64,000 nucleotides of DNA from an uncultured Flavobacteriaceae bacterium. GTDB lineage: Bacteria; Bacteroidota; Bacteroidia; Flavobacteriales; Flavobacteriaceae. The stretch lies in NCBI GenBank assembly GCA_947502975.1, contig CANNBV010000003.1, positions 310,001-374,000 of the forward strand, in the 5' to 3' direction. The notes under the pieces are model-generated. The model saw only the letters and a list, made by a program, of their open reading frames with translations. It made no database searches and was not told the DNA's origin. The position numbers were made by a program, and so were the translations under genes. Below, one piece after another: positions 18,892 through 26,531 of this stretch (its first letter is position 1; the number at the start of each line of letters is the position of its first letter).

Positions 18892-20580
18892 TTAAAAACT
18901 ATGAAACTCAATCAAATTAGCTTCATAATATTGATCGCCTAGTTTAGTCAGTAGGTTTCTAATAATGTTACTATCACCATTTACTGCTATTGCAGAATAC
19001 CCTACATCATTTAAATGCCCTAAACGTAAATCTTTAATATTTATGCTTTTAGAAGCTAGTGCAGATAATAGAATCAACAATACCCCTGGCGCATTATTAT
19101 GCTTGGTTAAAATTACCTTTTTGTTGAGTGCTAAATTAAGTTTTACGCCATCCATTTCTAAAAGGTAAACTCCTTTACTGTAATAGTTTGGTAACACTTC
19201 GTTTTCCTTATACTCTAGCTTTTTAAACGTGCCCACATCTGTACCATGAATAAATTCTATGGCATCATTTACTCTGCCGTTGGCATTATCAATAGATAAA
19301 AAAGCTACCGCCGTACCATCATTATTCGATTTTAAACGTGCAGTTTCTACATTTATGCCTTCAGAAGCCAAAGTGTTAAATAGTGAAGAAATAACACCTG
19401 GTTGATCTAAATGTTCAGAAAACAAACCATTAACTATTTGTTTAGTATTCTTTGGCATTTCATCAGTTACCGTAATAGATTTTCCAAATTTTCGAATACG
19501 TATGGCATTATAGTCACCCATACTTGTGGCACTTCTATACAAATCTACAAACTCAGAAAATGAGCCTCCAAAAGAAAAATCTGGAATAATACGACGCTGC
19601 GTATCATCCAAACGCTGATTCAGTAATTCAATACCTTTATTTAAAACTGTATATTTTACTTTTAAATCATGATCATCGTAAATCGTACGATTCTCAGGAA
19701 TCAACTTTGAGTAACTTACATAACTTTCATAACCAGCTTCTTGAATATACTCTAAACTTTCCTTGTAGTTCAATCCATAATATTTCACATGATGTGTATC
19801 TGTACCAACACAAACAGGGATTTGTAGTTCATTCGCATAGCGTAAAATACCTTGTGTCGGATATACACCTACACCTTTAAATTCACCTGCCATATTAACA
19901 TCTAAGGATAAATTTCTATCCGCAATCAATTCCAAAAGTGTACGGAATTTATTCGCTAAAGGATGCGAACTTGTTTCAAAATTCACCAATGCTTCTGGCA
20001 TATCTACATTTAGTTTCGGCAAATCAATATGTCCAATAATCTGAATCATATCTCCAAAACTCTCAATCATTTGTATCATTTCATTAAAGTAGCCGTCCCA
20101 ATACGCTTCAAGGCTCCCCCTTAATTTCAATAACTCTTGCGCCTCTTCTTTAGAACCATCGTAAGGCAAACCCTCAGGCGCAAAATGTACCGAACCAATA
20201 ACATAATCTGCGTCTTCTGCTTGAAAAATCTTAGATCTACTCCATTGCAAACCTAAACCTGGTCCCATCCACTCCAACTCTACACCAAACTTAATATTGA
20301 TTTTACCATGATATTTTTGACGAAGATTAGCAATACGCTTAGGATAGTTTAAATACGAACGGTTACCACGAATAAACTTTACATTCGTTTCACGTTCAGC
20401 GATATAGCGAAAACTCGTTAATCTCGGGGAATGAATAATAAACGTGATACTCGGATTGCCAGCTTCAATAGCCTTATCAATAATATCTTCTAATTTATCA
20501 ATACCATGTTTCACATGATCTTGCTCAGTTCCAGCATGAATACCGTGAGTTTCCCAAATAAAGTCGTTTAGCTTTCTCAT
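18892..20580 (-). CDS. PHP-domain phosphoesterase (histidinol-phosphatase-like) with two C-terminal ACT-like domains
   Basis: A 562-residue protein. Residues 1-330 match the HisJ/HisK-type PHP fold: His50 in IIHSPRL, Glu101 in GVELEW, YVIGSVHF (His132), IIGHIDLPK (His184), LDVNMAG and GTDTHH (Asp261, His263). Motif I is unusual, reading THGIHAG where HxH is expected, and motif II has IIHSP where TDHSP is usual. Residues about 383-457 and 472-555 are two ACT-like domains. The second (KHNNAPGVLLILLSALASKS) strongly resembles the serine-binding ACT of SerA. I place the start at the ATG 20578-20580; a TTG 27 codons upstream opens a poorly fitting extension. No his or ser genes adjoin. Likely an amino-acid-regulated phosphatase, with substrate unknown. 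Confidence 0.75.
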   Translation of the reverse strand: MRKLNDFIWETHGIHAGTEQDHVKHGIDKLEDIIDKAIEAGNPSITFIIHSPRLTSFRYIAERETNVKFIRGNRSYLNYPKRIANLRQKYHGKINIKFGVELEWMGPGLGLQWSRSKIFQAEDADYVIGSVHFAPEGLPYDGSKEEAQELLKLRGSLEAYWDGYFNEMIQMIESFGDMIQIIGHIDLPKLNVDMPEALVNFETSSHPLANKFRTLLELIADRNLSLDVNMAGEFKGVGVYPTQGILRYANELQIPVCVGTDTHHVKYYGLNYKESLEYIQEAGYESYVSYSKLIPENRTIYDDHDLKVKYTVLNKGIELLNQRLDDTQRRIIPDFSFGGSFSEFVDLYRSATSMGDYNAIRIRKFGKSITVTDEMPKNTKQIVNGLFSEHLDQPGVISSLFNTLASEGINVETARLKSNNDGTAVAFLSIDNANGRVNDAIEFIHGTDVGTFKKLEYKENEVLPNYYSKGVYLLEMDGVKLNLALNKKVILTKHNNAPGVLLILLSALASKSINIKDLRLGHLNDVGYSAIAVNGDSNIIRNLLTKLGDQYYEANLIEFHSF

Positions 20581-20769
20581 CAAATAATATCGTTTGCGCT
20601 TTAAGAATGCCAAATTTAACCATTGCAATATAATTTTCGGCCAAAACCTGATGCTTTTCAATATTTTTTAAAAAGAAACGAATTCGGTTTTAAAAAATAC
20701 TTAAAAAACAATCTATTTCTAAGAATCTATTAAGCTGATAATTTTAAAGGATTTCCTTAAATTCGCTCT

Positions 20770-22872
20770 ATGTCTATTAACCTACAAACTCCAATTGATT
20801 ATTTAAAAGGCGTAGGGCCAAATCGAGCCGATTTATTGCGGAAAGAGCTCAATATACATACCTATCAAGACATTTTAAATTTATTTCCTAATCGGTATAT
20901 CGATAAAACACGTTTTTATAAAATCAATCAAATTCAGGAGAATAGTGCTGAAATTCAGATTATTGGAAAAATCACAGGTTTTAAAGAGGTCGCACAAAAG
21001 CGAGGTAAACGTTTAGTCGCTACGTTTCAAGATGACACTGGCACTATGGAGTTGGTTTGGTTTAGAGGCCAGAAATGGATAAGAGAGAGTCTAAAACTTA
21101 ATACACCTTATGTGATTTTTGGAAAAACAAATAGGTTTGGAAGAACATTTAGTATGCCTCATCCAGATATTGAAACCATAGATGAACATAAAAAAAGCTT
21201 GAGTTCAGGAATTCAACCGATTTACCCTTCCACTGAAAAATTGAGCAACAAAGGCATTAGTAATCGTGTGGTAAGCAAGATTGTGCAACACTTATTTTTA
21301 GAAACCAAAGGACGCTTTGTTGAAACGCTTTCAAAGCCAGTGCTTTCAGAATTAAAATTAATTCCTAAATCGGAAGCATTGCTAAACATCCATTTTCCAA
21401 AATCGCAAGAACTCCTTGCTAAAGCACAATATAGATTAAAGTTTGAGGAACTATTTTACATTCAACTGCAATTAATTCTGAAGAACTTAATACATAAATC
21501 AAAAATTAAAGGATTTCAATTTGAAACTGTTGGTGATTATTTTAATTCGTTTTTCAATAACCATTTACCATTTGAACTCACAAATGCACAAAAACGTGTT
21601 TTAAAAGAAATCAGGGCTGACTTAGGAAGTAACGCACAAATGAATAGATTGCTACAAGGCGATGTTGGTTCTGGTAAAACTATAGTGGCGTTTATGTCGA
21701 TGCTTATGGCCTTAGATAATGGTTTTCAAGCGTGTTTGATGGCGCCTACTGAAATCTTGGCTACACAACATTTTGTTGGTCTTGAAGAATGGTGTAGAAT
21801 GCTGAATATAAGTATAAAACTATTAACGGGTTCAAGTAAAATTTCAAAAAGAAAAGAGATACATACTAATTTAGAAAACGGGCAACTCCAAATTTTAGTT
21901 GGTACCCATGCATTGCTTGAAGATAAAGTGAAATTTGCAAATTTAGGATTAGCCATAATAGATGAACAGCATCGATTTGGTGTAAAGCAAAGAAGTAAGT
22001 TGTGGCATAAAAATAAGTTCCCACCGAATGTGCTTGTCATGACTGCAACTCCAATTCCTCGGACACTGGCAATGTCGGTTTATGGCGACTTAGATATTTC
22101 TGTGATAGATGAATTACCACCAGGACGAAAATCGATTAAAACAGTACATCGGTATGATGCTAATCGCTTGAATGTATTCCGATTTATGCGTGATGAAATA
22201 GCAAAAGGCAGACAAGTGTATATTGTATATCCGCTAATTCAAGAAAGTGAAGCTTTAGATTATAAAGATTTGATGGATGGCTACGCGAGTATAGAACGTG
22301 ATTTTCCAAAACCAGAATACCAAATTTCGATTGTGCATGGTAAAATGAAACCTGCGGATAAGGATTATGAAATGCAGCGTTTTATTAAAGGTGAAACGCA
22401 GATTATGGTAGCTACTACTGTGATTGAAGTTGGTGTAAATGTGCCTAATGCTTCAGTAATGATTATTGAAAGTGCAGAACGTTTTGGCTTATCACAACTG
22501 CATCAATTACGTGGACGTGTGGGGCGTGGTGCAGAACAGAGTTATTGCATTTTAATGACAAGTCATAAGCTGAGCAACGATAGCAAAACACGTTTAGAAA
22601 CTATGGTAAGAACCAATGATGGTTTTGAAATTGCAGAAGTAGATTTAAAACTACGTGGCCCGGGAGATATTATGGGTACCCAACAAAGTGGTATTTTAAA
22701 TTTACGCATTGCAGATATTGTAAAAGATAAAGCTATTTTACAACAAGCAAGATTTTATGCTAAAAAGGTTTTACAAGCTGACCCATCTCTTGGACATAAT
22801 GAAAATGAAGTGATTTTAAATACTTATCGAGCCATGAGTAAGTATAAGAATATTTGGAATTATATTAGTTAA
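20770..22872 (+). CDS. recG: ATP-dependent DNA helicase RecG
   Basis: A 700-residue superfamily 2 helicase that remodels stalled replication forks and Holliday junctions. The N-terminal wedge domain (about 1-230, with an OB-fold around IQIIGKITGFKE) precedes the helicase core. Motifs are Walker A GDVGSGKT (297-304), the DExx box DEQHRFGVKQR characteristic of RecG, MTATPIPRTLAM, VYPLIQESE, ATTVIEVGVNVPNA and QLRGRVGRG. The C-terminal TRG-type region contains LKLRGPGDIMGTQQSG. Length and motif order are normal. It is transcribed alone, divergent from the PHP-ACT gene. Confidence 0.96.
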   Translation: MSINLQTPIDYLKGVGPNRADLLRKELNIHTYQDILNLFPNRYIDKTRFYKINQIQENSAEIQIIGKITGFKEVAQKRGKRLVATFQDDTGTMELVWFRGQKWIRESLKLNTPYVIFGKTNRFGRTFSMPHPDIETIDEHKKSLSSGIQPIYPSTEKLSNKGISNRVVSKIVQHLFLETKGRFVETLSKPVLSELKLIPKSEALLNIHFPKSQELLAKAQYRLKFEELFYIQLQLILKNLIHKSKIKGFQFETVGDYFNSFFNNHLPFELTNAQKRVLKEIRADLGSNAQMNRLLQGDVGSGKTIVAFMSMLMALDNGFQACLMAPTEILATQHFVGLEEWCRMLNISIKLLTGSSKISKRKEIHTNLENGQLQILVGTHALLEDKVKFANLGLAIIDEQHRFGVKQRSKLWHKNKFPPNVLVMTATPIPRTLAMSVYGDLDISVIDELPPGRKSIKTVHRYDANRLNVFRFMRDEIAKGRQVYIVYPLIQESEALDYKDLMDGYASIERDFPKPEYQISIVHGKMKPADKDYEMQRFIKGETQIMVATTVIEVGVNVPNASVMIIESAERFGLSQLHQLRGRVGRGAEQSYCILMTSHKLSNDSKTRLETMVRTNDGFEIAEVDLKLRGPGDIMGTQQSGILNLRIADIVKDKAILQQARFYAKKVLQADPSLGHNENEVILNTYRAMSKYKNIWNYIS

Positions 22873-23094
22873 CATAATACTCTATAATGTTTTTCATGAT
22901 TTAATATAATGAATATTCTCTACAACTTTAAAAGTTGCCTGTTTGACTTTGTCATAAAAAAAGTCGAAATTCGTTTAACGTTAGATATAAGTCATTAAAA
23001 TAACGCACATCCTTATAAGTTGTGAAACATACCGAAAACTTCCATTCCTAACAAAAAACATAATAATGATTTACTAGTATCAACCTTATAAAAT

Positions 23095-23349
23095 ATGAGT
23101 AAAGAATTAACATTAAAAATTGAATTCACAAAAGAGCTTTTAGAACCTGAACAATTTAAATTTTGGGATTCAATAATTGAAGAAATTGAAAAACGAAACT
23201 TAAGAGCTGGAGGTGGATTAGATTCCTTTGGATTTGATTGGGTGATTGATTATTCTGATTCAACATTAAGTAAAAGCGAAATAATCGATGAAATAGGAGA
23301 CTTTCTTATGAGTAAAGATAATTTAGTATTAAACTTTGAAATAAAATAA
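23095..23349 (+). CDS. small orphan protein, possibly YggL-like (50S ribosome-binding family)
   Basis: An 84-residue soluble acidic protein with no signal peptide. The layout is a first strand (ELTLKIEF), a helix (EQFKFWDSIIEEIEKR), a Gly-rich turn (LRAGGGLDSFGFDW), a second strand, a helix with ISEI-like spacing and a final strand. The sequence ILxxxIxxRxLxxGGG followed by W resembles DUF469/YggL proteins that associate with the 50S subunit, but the resemblance is weak and not decisive. It sits alone, 222 bases after recG and within 12-bp inverted repeats. No strong ribosome-binding site precedes the ATG. Confidence 0.5.
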   Translation: MSKELTLKIEFTKELLEPEQFKFWDSIIEEIEKRNLRAGGGLDSFGFDWVIDYSDSTLSKSEIIDEIGDFLMSKDNLVLNFEIK

Positions 23350-23468
23350 GTACGTTACACAACAACGTGCATAATTAATTGCTGCGCAAGTGCTTTAAAT
23401 ATTCCTACAAATTACTATTTTTAGATAATTGATTAGTTGCGCACTAGCTTCGCTCCTGCCAACGCTGT

Positions 23469-23506
23469 TTTTGCCTACCTCCTTACAGTCGGCTGATTAG
23501 GCAAAA
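23469..23506. repeat. 9-bp perfect inverted repeat (hairpin)
   Basis: TTTTGCCTA (23469-23477) pairs with TAGGCAAAA (23498-23506) across a 20-base loop, which can extend the fold with its own CC/GG ends. It has no following T-run, so it is not a normal terminator. It lies in the palindromic 3' portion of the inverted-repeat-bounded segment after the small orphan gene. Confidence 0.6.
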
Positions 23507-23621
23507 GCTAAACTTGAGCAAGACTCTAAGATCTCAACTAAATCATACACAAACACGTTAAACGAACCTCAAAAAATAAAATTCTACCTCAGAATTAACA
23601 CTTATGCTAACAGATTAACCC

Positions 23622-23704
23622 GCGTTAGGGATTGAACGGCATGTTTGAAATCCCCGACGCAGGAGGGATTGAGTAGTGAAAGCCCGACCCCTTGTGGGTA
23701 ACGC
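23622..23704. ncRNA. compact palindromic structured element, candidate flavobacterial repeat or ncRNA
   Basis: An 83-base block, noticeably richer in G+C than its surroundings, folds by exact complementarity. Outer arms are GCGTTA (23622-23627) and TAACGC (23699-23704), the next possible pairing is GGG with CCC (23683-23685), and inner arms are AATCCC (23649-23654) and GGGATT (23665-23670). It contains the strings GGATTGAACGGCATG and GTGAAAGCCCGACCC. These resemble, from memory, short palindromic elements dispersed between genes in flavobacteria. No open reading frame spans it. Strand and function are unknown, and whether it is an RNA or a DNA repeat is not settled. Confidence 0.45.
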
Positions 23705-23739
23705 CCAACTTCTCGATACAATTACAATTTAAAATATGT

Positions 23740-23815
23740 TGTCATTCAGAAGGAGTAACGACTGAAGAATCTTTTATTCTAATGCAGAGATTCATCGCTT
23801 TCGCTCTGAATGACA
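23740..23815. repeat. TGTCATTC-ended imperfect palindromic repeat
   Basis: It starts TGTCATTCAGAAGGAG and ends CGCTCTGAATGACA, so its ends are an 11-base perfect inverted repeat (TGTCATTCAGA). The arms continue with partial complementarity (GAAGAATC against GATTCATCG). It shares the TGTCATTCAGA head with the half-element at 16582 and the TGTCA/TGACA ends with the other repeats. It therefore belongs to the same loose family but with a different core. It sits just downstream of the rpsA terminator. Confidence 0.65.
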
Positions 23816-23821
23816 AAGCAT

Positions 23822-23850
23822 AAAAAAAGCGACCAATTTGGTCGCTTTTT
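23822..23850 (-). terminator. rpsA rho-independent terminator (bidirectional)
   Basis: AAAAAGCGACC (23824-23834), a 5-base loop, then GGTCGCTTTTT (23840-23850) form an 11-bp perfect stem with an A-run on one side and a T-run on the other. It lies 23 bases past the rpsA stop codon and works for minus-strand transcription. The symmetry also allows termination from the other direction. Confidence 0.9.
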
Positions 23851-23872
23851 CAATATCTAAATCAACAGAAAA

Positions 23873-25708
23873 TTACTTCTTCCCGTCCATTTTATCTTTA
23901 AGAGCTTGTAAAGCATCATTTGCATCACCTAACGTTGGTTTTGCTTCTGCAGCCTGTGCAGCTTGCTTTTTAGCAGCAGCTTTTACATTTGCAGCTTCTT
24001 CAGCTTTATGGATTGCAGCATGAGATGCAACAACACGTTTAAACTCTTTGTTAAATTCAATGATTTTGAATTCTGCTTCTTCACCTTTCTTCAACTTGCT
24101 ACCATCTTCTTTCTCTAAGTGACGTTGTGGTACAAAAGCAACGATATCTTCGTTGAATTCAATTGTAGCACCTTTGTCAACTATTTCAGAGATTGCAGCT
24201 GTATGTGTTGTATTTAAAGCGAATTCAGTTTCGTACTTATCCCAAGGGTTTTCAGTAGTTTGTTTGTGTCCTAAACTTAGCTTACGACCTTCAACATCTA
24301 ACTCAAGAACGATAACATCTAACTTATCACCAACTGCACAGAACTCAGATGGGTGCTTGATTTTCTTAGTCCAAGATAAATCAGAGATATAAATTAATCC
24401 GTCGATACCTTCTTCTAATTCTACAAATACACCAAAATTTGTAAAGTTACGTACAATACCAGTGTGCTTAGAACCTAATGGGTATTTACTAGTAATATCT
24501 GTCCAAGGGTCTGGCGTTAATTGCTTGATACCAAGAGACATTTTACGATCTTCTCTATCTAAAGTTAAGATTACCGCTTCAACTTCATCACCTACTGTTA
24601 CGAAATCTTGAGCTGAACGTAAATGTGTAGACCAAGACATTTCAGAAACGTGAATTAAACCTTCAACACCATCTGCAACTTCGATAAATGCACCGTAATC
24701 TGCAATTACAACTACTTTACCTTTTACTTTATCACCAACTTTCACCTCTTCTCCAAGAGCTTCCCATGGATGCTTGCTTAATTGTTTAAGACCTAATTGG
24801 ATTCTAGATTTATCTTCATCAAAATCAAGAATTACAACATTAAGTTTTTGATCTAATTCTACGATTTCGTTTGGATGATTAATTCTAGACCAAGATAAAT
24901 CTGTGATATGTACTAATCCGTCAACGCCACCAAGATCAATAAATACACCATAAGATGTGATGTTCTTCACAACACCTTCTAGTACTTGACCTTTTTCTAA
25001 CTGACCAATAATTTCTTTCTTTTGTTCCTCAATATCAGCCTCAATAAGTGCTTTGTGAGATACTACCACGTTTTTAAATTCGTGGTTGATTTTTACAACC
25101 TTGAATTCCATAGTTTTATTTACGTACTGATCGTAATCTCTAATTGGCTTCACGTCAATTTGAGAACCTGGTAAGAATGCTTCAATTCCAAAAACATCTA
25201 CAATCATACCACCTTTAGTTCTACACTTAACGAAACCATTAACGATTTCTCCAGTTTCGTGTGCTTTATTAACACGATCCCAAGCTTTAATTACACGAGC
25301 TTTACGGTGAGATAATACTAATTGACCAGTAGCATCTTCACGTACATCAATTAATACTTCTACCTTATCTCCTACTTTTAAGTCTGGATTGTAGCGAAAT
25401 TCGTTTAAAGAAATTACACCTTCAGATTTTGCATTGATATCGATAATCGCATCTCTATCAGTGATGTGAATTACTTTACCTTCAACAACTTCGTCGTCTA
25501 AAGTATCAACAAAATTTTCAGCTACTAGTTTTTCAAATTCTTGAAGTTGTTTGTCGTCTACCTCATCAATACCTTCTTGGTAATTGTGCCAGTTAAACTC
25601 TTTTAAGAATTTTTCAGGATTTGCTTGCGCTTCAGATACTACTGGAGCTTCTGCTTTAGTTGCCTCAACCACTACTTGGTCTTCAGCTTGTTTTGCTTTT
25701 TCAGCCAT
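23873..25708 (-). CDS. rpsA: 30S ribosomal protein S1
   Basis: A 611-residue S1 protein that brings mRNA to the 30S subunit, which matters in a lineage with few Shine-Dalgarno sites. Six S1/OB-fold domains can be read at about residues 73-136, 154-219, 239-308, 326-395, 412-482 and 498-563. The clearest have TSYGVFIDLGGVDGLVHITDLSW and equivalent GAFIEV/GVFVEL signatures. An acidic N-terminal extension (1-70) and an Ala/Lys-rich tail (565-611) flank them. The gene stands alone, with its own terminator downstream and an unusually long structured leader upstream, which hints at autoregulation. Confidence 0.97.
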   Translation of the reverse strand: MAEKAKQAEDQVVVEATKAEAPVVSEAQANPEKFLKEFNWHNYQEGIDEVDDKQLQEFEKLVAENFVDTLDDEVVEGKVIHITDRDAIIDINAKSEGVISLNEFRYNPDLKVGDKVEVLIDVREDATGQLVLSHRKARVIKAWDRVNKAHETGEIVNGFVKCRTKGGMIVDVFGIEAFLPGSQIDVKPIRDYDQYVNKTMEFKVVKINHEFKNVVVSHKALIEADIEEQKKEIIGQLEKGQVLEGVVKNITSYGVFIDLGGVDGLVHITDLSWSRINHPNEIVELDQKLNVVILDFDEDKSRIQLGLKQLSKHPWEALGEEVKVGDKVKGKVVVIADYGAFIEVADGVEGLIHVSEMSWSTHLRSAQDFVTVGDEVEAVILTLDREDRKMSLGIKQLTPDPWTDITSKYPLGSKHTGIVRNFTNFGVFVELEEGIDGLIYISDLSWTKKIKHPSEFCAVGDKLDVIVLELDVEGRKLSLGHKQTTENPWDKYETEFALNTTHTAAISEIVDKGATIEFNEDIVAFVPQRHLEKEDGSKLKKGEEAEFKIIEFNKEFKRVVASHAAIHKAEEAANVKAAAKKQAAQAAEAKPTLGDANDALQALKDKMDGKK

Positions 25709-25886
25709 TTAATTAAATCTGCGAATCATTGCTAAGATTTCCATCATCGTGGAAACGCCATTTCATCGCGTTTGTATTCTGATATGTCTCGAAAAGTTAA
25801 CCGCCAAACACACAGAAGTGTTATAAAATAGTTTTCTAATTCCTCTTTATCTTTTCGATACTGCGCTAAAAAGGAGTGCAAAAATA
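25709..25886 (-). promoter_or_regulatory. rpsA promoter -7 element and long structured leader
   Basis: On the minus strand TATTTTTG (25879-25886) matches the Bacteroidota -7 consensus TAnnTTTG. No -33 TTG is seen at the usual spacing. Transcription from it gives a leader of roughly 160 bases. The leader contains hairpin arms TTTCCA/TGGAAA (25738-25755) and AAACGC/GCGTTT (25753-25773). These share three bases and so cannot both form fully. A weaker ACAC/GTGT hairpin lies at 25810-25821. The arrangement fits control of S1 synthesis through the leader, but this is inference. The rest of the gap up to 26055 holds nothing recognisable. Confidence 0.5.
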
Positions 25887-26055
25887 TACATTTTCAGATA
25901 ATTAGCCTAATTCATCATTAAAAAAAACGAATGTGACTTTATATTAATGTCCGGGTCAAAAAGATCGGATGAATATCTTAAAGTATAATTCATATTTTAG
26001 AAAGAATTATTTATTATATTGTTGATCCGAAATTTAACTATTAAAACAATAAATC

Positions 26056-26433
26056 ATGGTAAAAGCTAAATATCAAGCGGTTTTAGAATTAGGAGAATCG
26101 CTAAACATTCAAAATGGAGATGTTAAAGAAGAAAATGGACAATTAAAAGTTTGGGGTACTACAAATACACCTTATGAAAAAGATTTAATCTGGGATAAAA
26201 TAAAAGAAGTTGGTGGTGAAAACCCTTCTGATATTATGGCCGATATTCAAGTAGCAGACTCTAGTGTTTATCACAGACATACTGTAAAGAGTGGAGAAAC
26301 CTTAGGAAAAATTGCAATTCAATATTATGGTAAAGCTTCAAAATATCAAGATATTTTTAAGGCAAATTCAGATATTTTAAAGAATCCTGATTTGATTCAT
26401 CCTGATCAAGAGTTGATTATTCCTAACTTGTAA
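26056..26433 (+). CDS. BON-LysM protein of the Kbp/YgaU family
   Basis: A 125-residue protein with an N-terminal BON-like domain (about 1-70) and a C-terminal LysM domain (about 74-124: HTVKSGETLGKIAIQYYG, then NPDLIHPDQELIIP). This is exactly the architecture and length of E. coli Kbp (YgaU), a cytoplasmic potassium-binding protein. No signal peptide is present, which agrees with a cytoplasmic location despite the LysM domain. It is a single-gene unit closed by a strong terminator. Potassium binding is known for the family and not shown here. Confidence 0.82.
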   Translation: MVKAKYQAVLELGESLNIQNGDVKEENGQLKVWGTTNTPYEKDLIWDKIKEVGGENPSDIMADIQVADSSVYHRHTVKSGETLGKIAIQYYGKASKYQDIFKANSDILKNPDLIHPDQELIIPNL

Positions 26434-26471
26434 ATCAAGTTATGTTCTGCTTTTTAGAACATTTATACAAT

Positions 26472-26514
26472 AAAAAACAAAATCCTGTGAATATATTTAC
26501 GGGATTTTGTTTTT
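26472..26514 (+). terminator. rho-independent terminator after the Kbp-like gene
   Basis: AAAAACAAAATCC (26473-26485) pairs perfectly over 13 bases with GGATTTTGTTTTT (26502-26514), ending in a T-run. It lies about 40 bases beyond the stop codon and immediately before the next gene on the same strand, separating the two transcripts. Confidence 0.9.
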
Positions 26515-26531
26515 AATAGACTTAGTAAATT

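Larger units (their letters stand above)
22970..23566. mobile_element. candidate small cassette: orphan gene inside 12-bp perfect inverted repeats
   Basis: TTCGTTTAACGT at 22970-22981 and its exact reverse complement ACGTTAAACGAA at 23555-23566 bound 597 bases. Inside are one small gene (23095-23349) and a palindrome-rich 3' tract. The tract contains ACGTT-7-AACGT hairpin arms at 23352-23368, two near-repeats of TGCGCA context around 23383 and 23433, and a 9-bp perfect stem TTTTGCCTA/TAGGCAAAA at 23469-23506. The ends contain GTTAGAT and GTTAAAC, which fit the integron core-site consensus GTTRRRY. No integrase, transposase or target-site duplication is visible, so calling it mobile is inference. 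Confidence 0.35.

Noticed and set aside
20581-20661. 27-residue upstream extension of the PHP-ACT gene from a TTG
   Set aside because: The extension is basic and hydrophobic (MKSIRFWPKIILQWLN) with no counterpart in PHP proteins. The ATG at 20580 gives a normal PHP start.
22970-23566. Full integron or transposon call
   Set aside because: No tyrosine recombinase, transposase, second cassette or target duplication is visible. It was kept only as a low-confidence cassette-like candidate.
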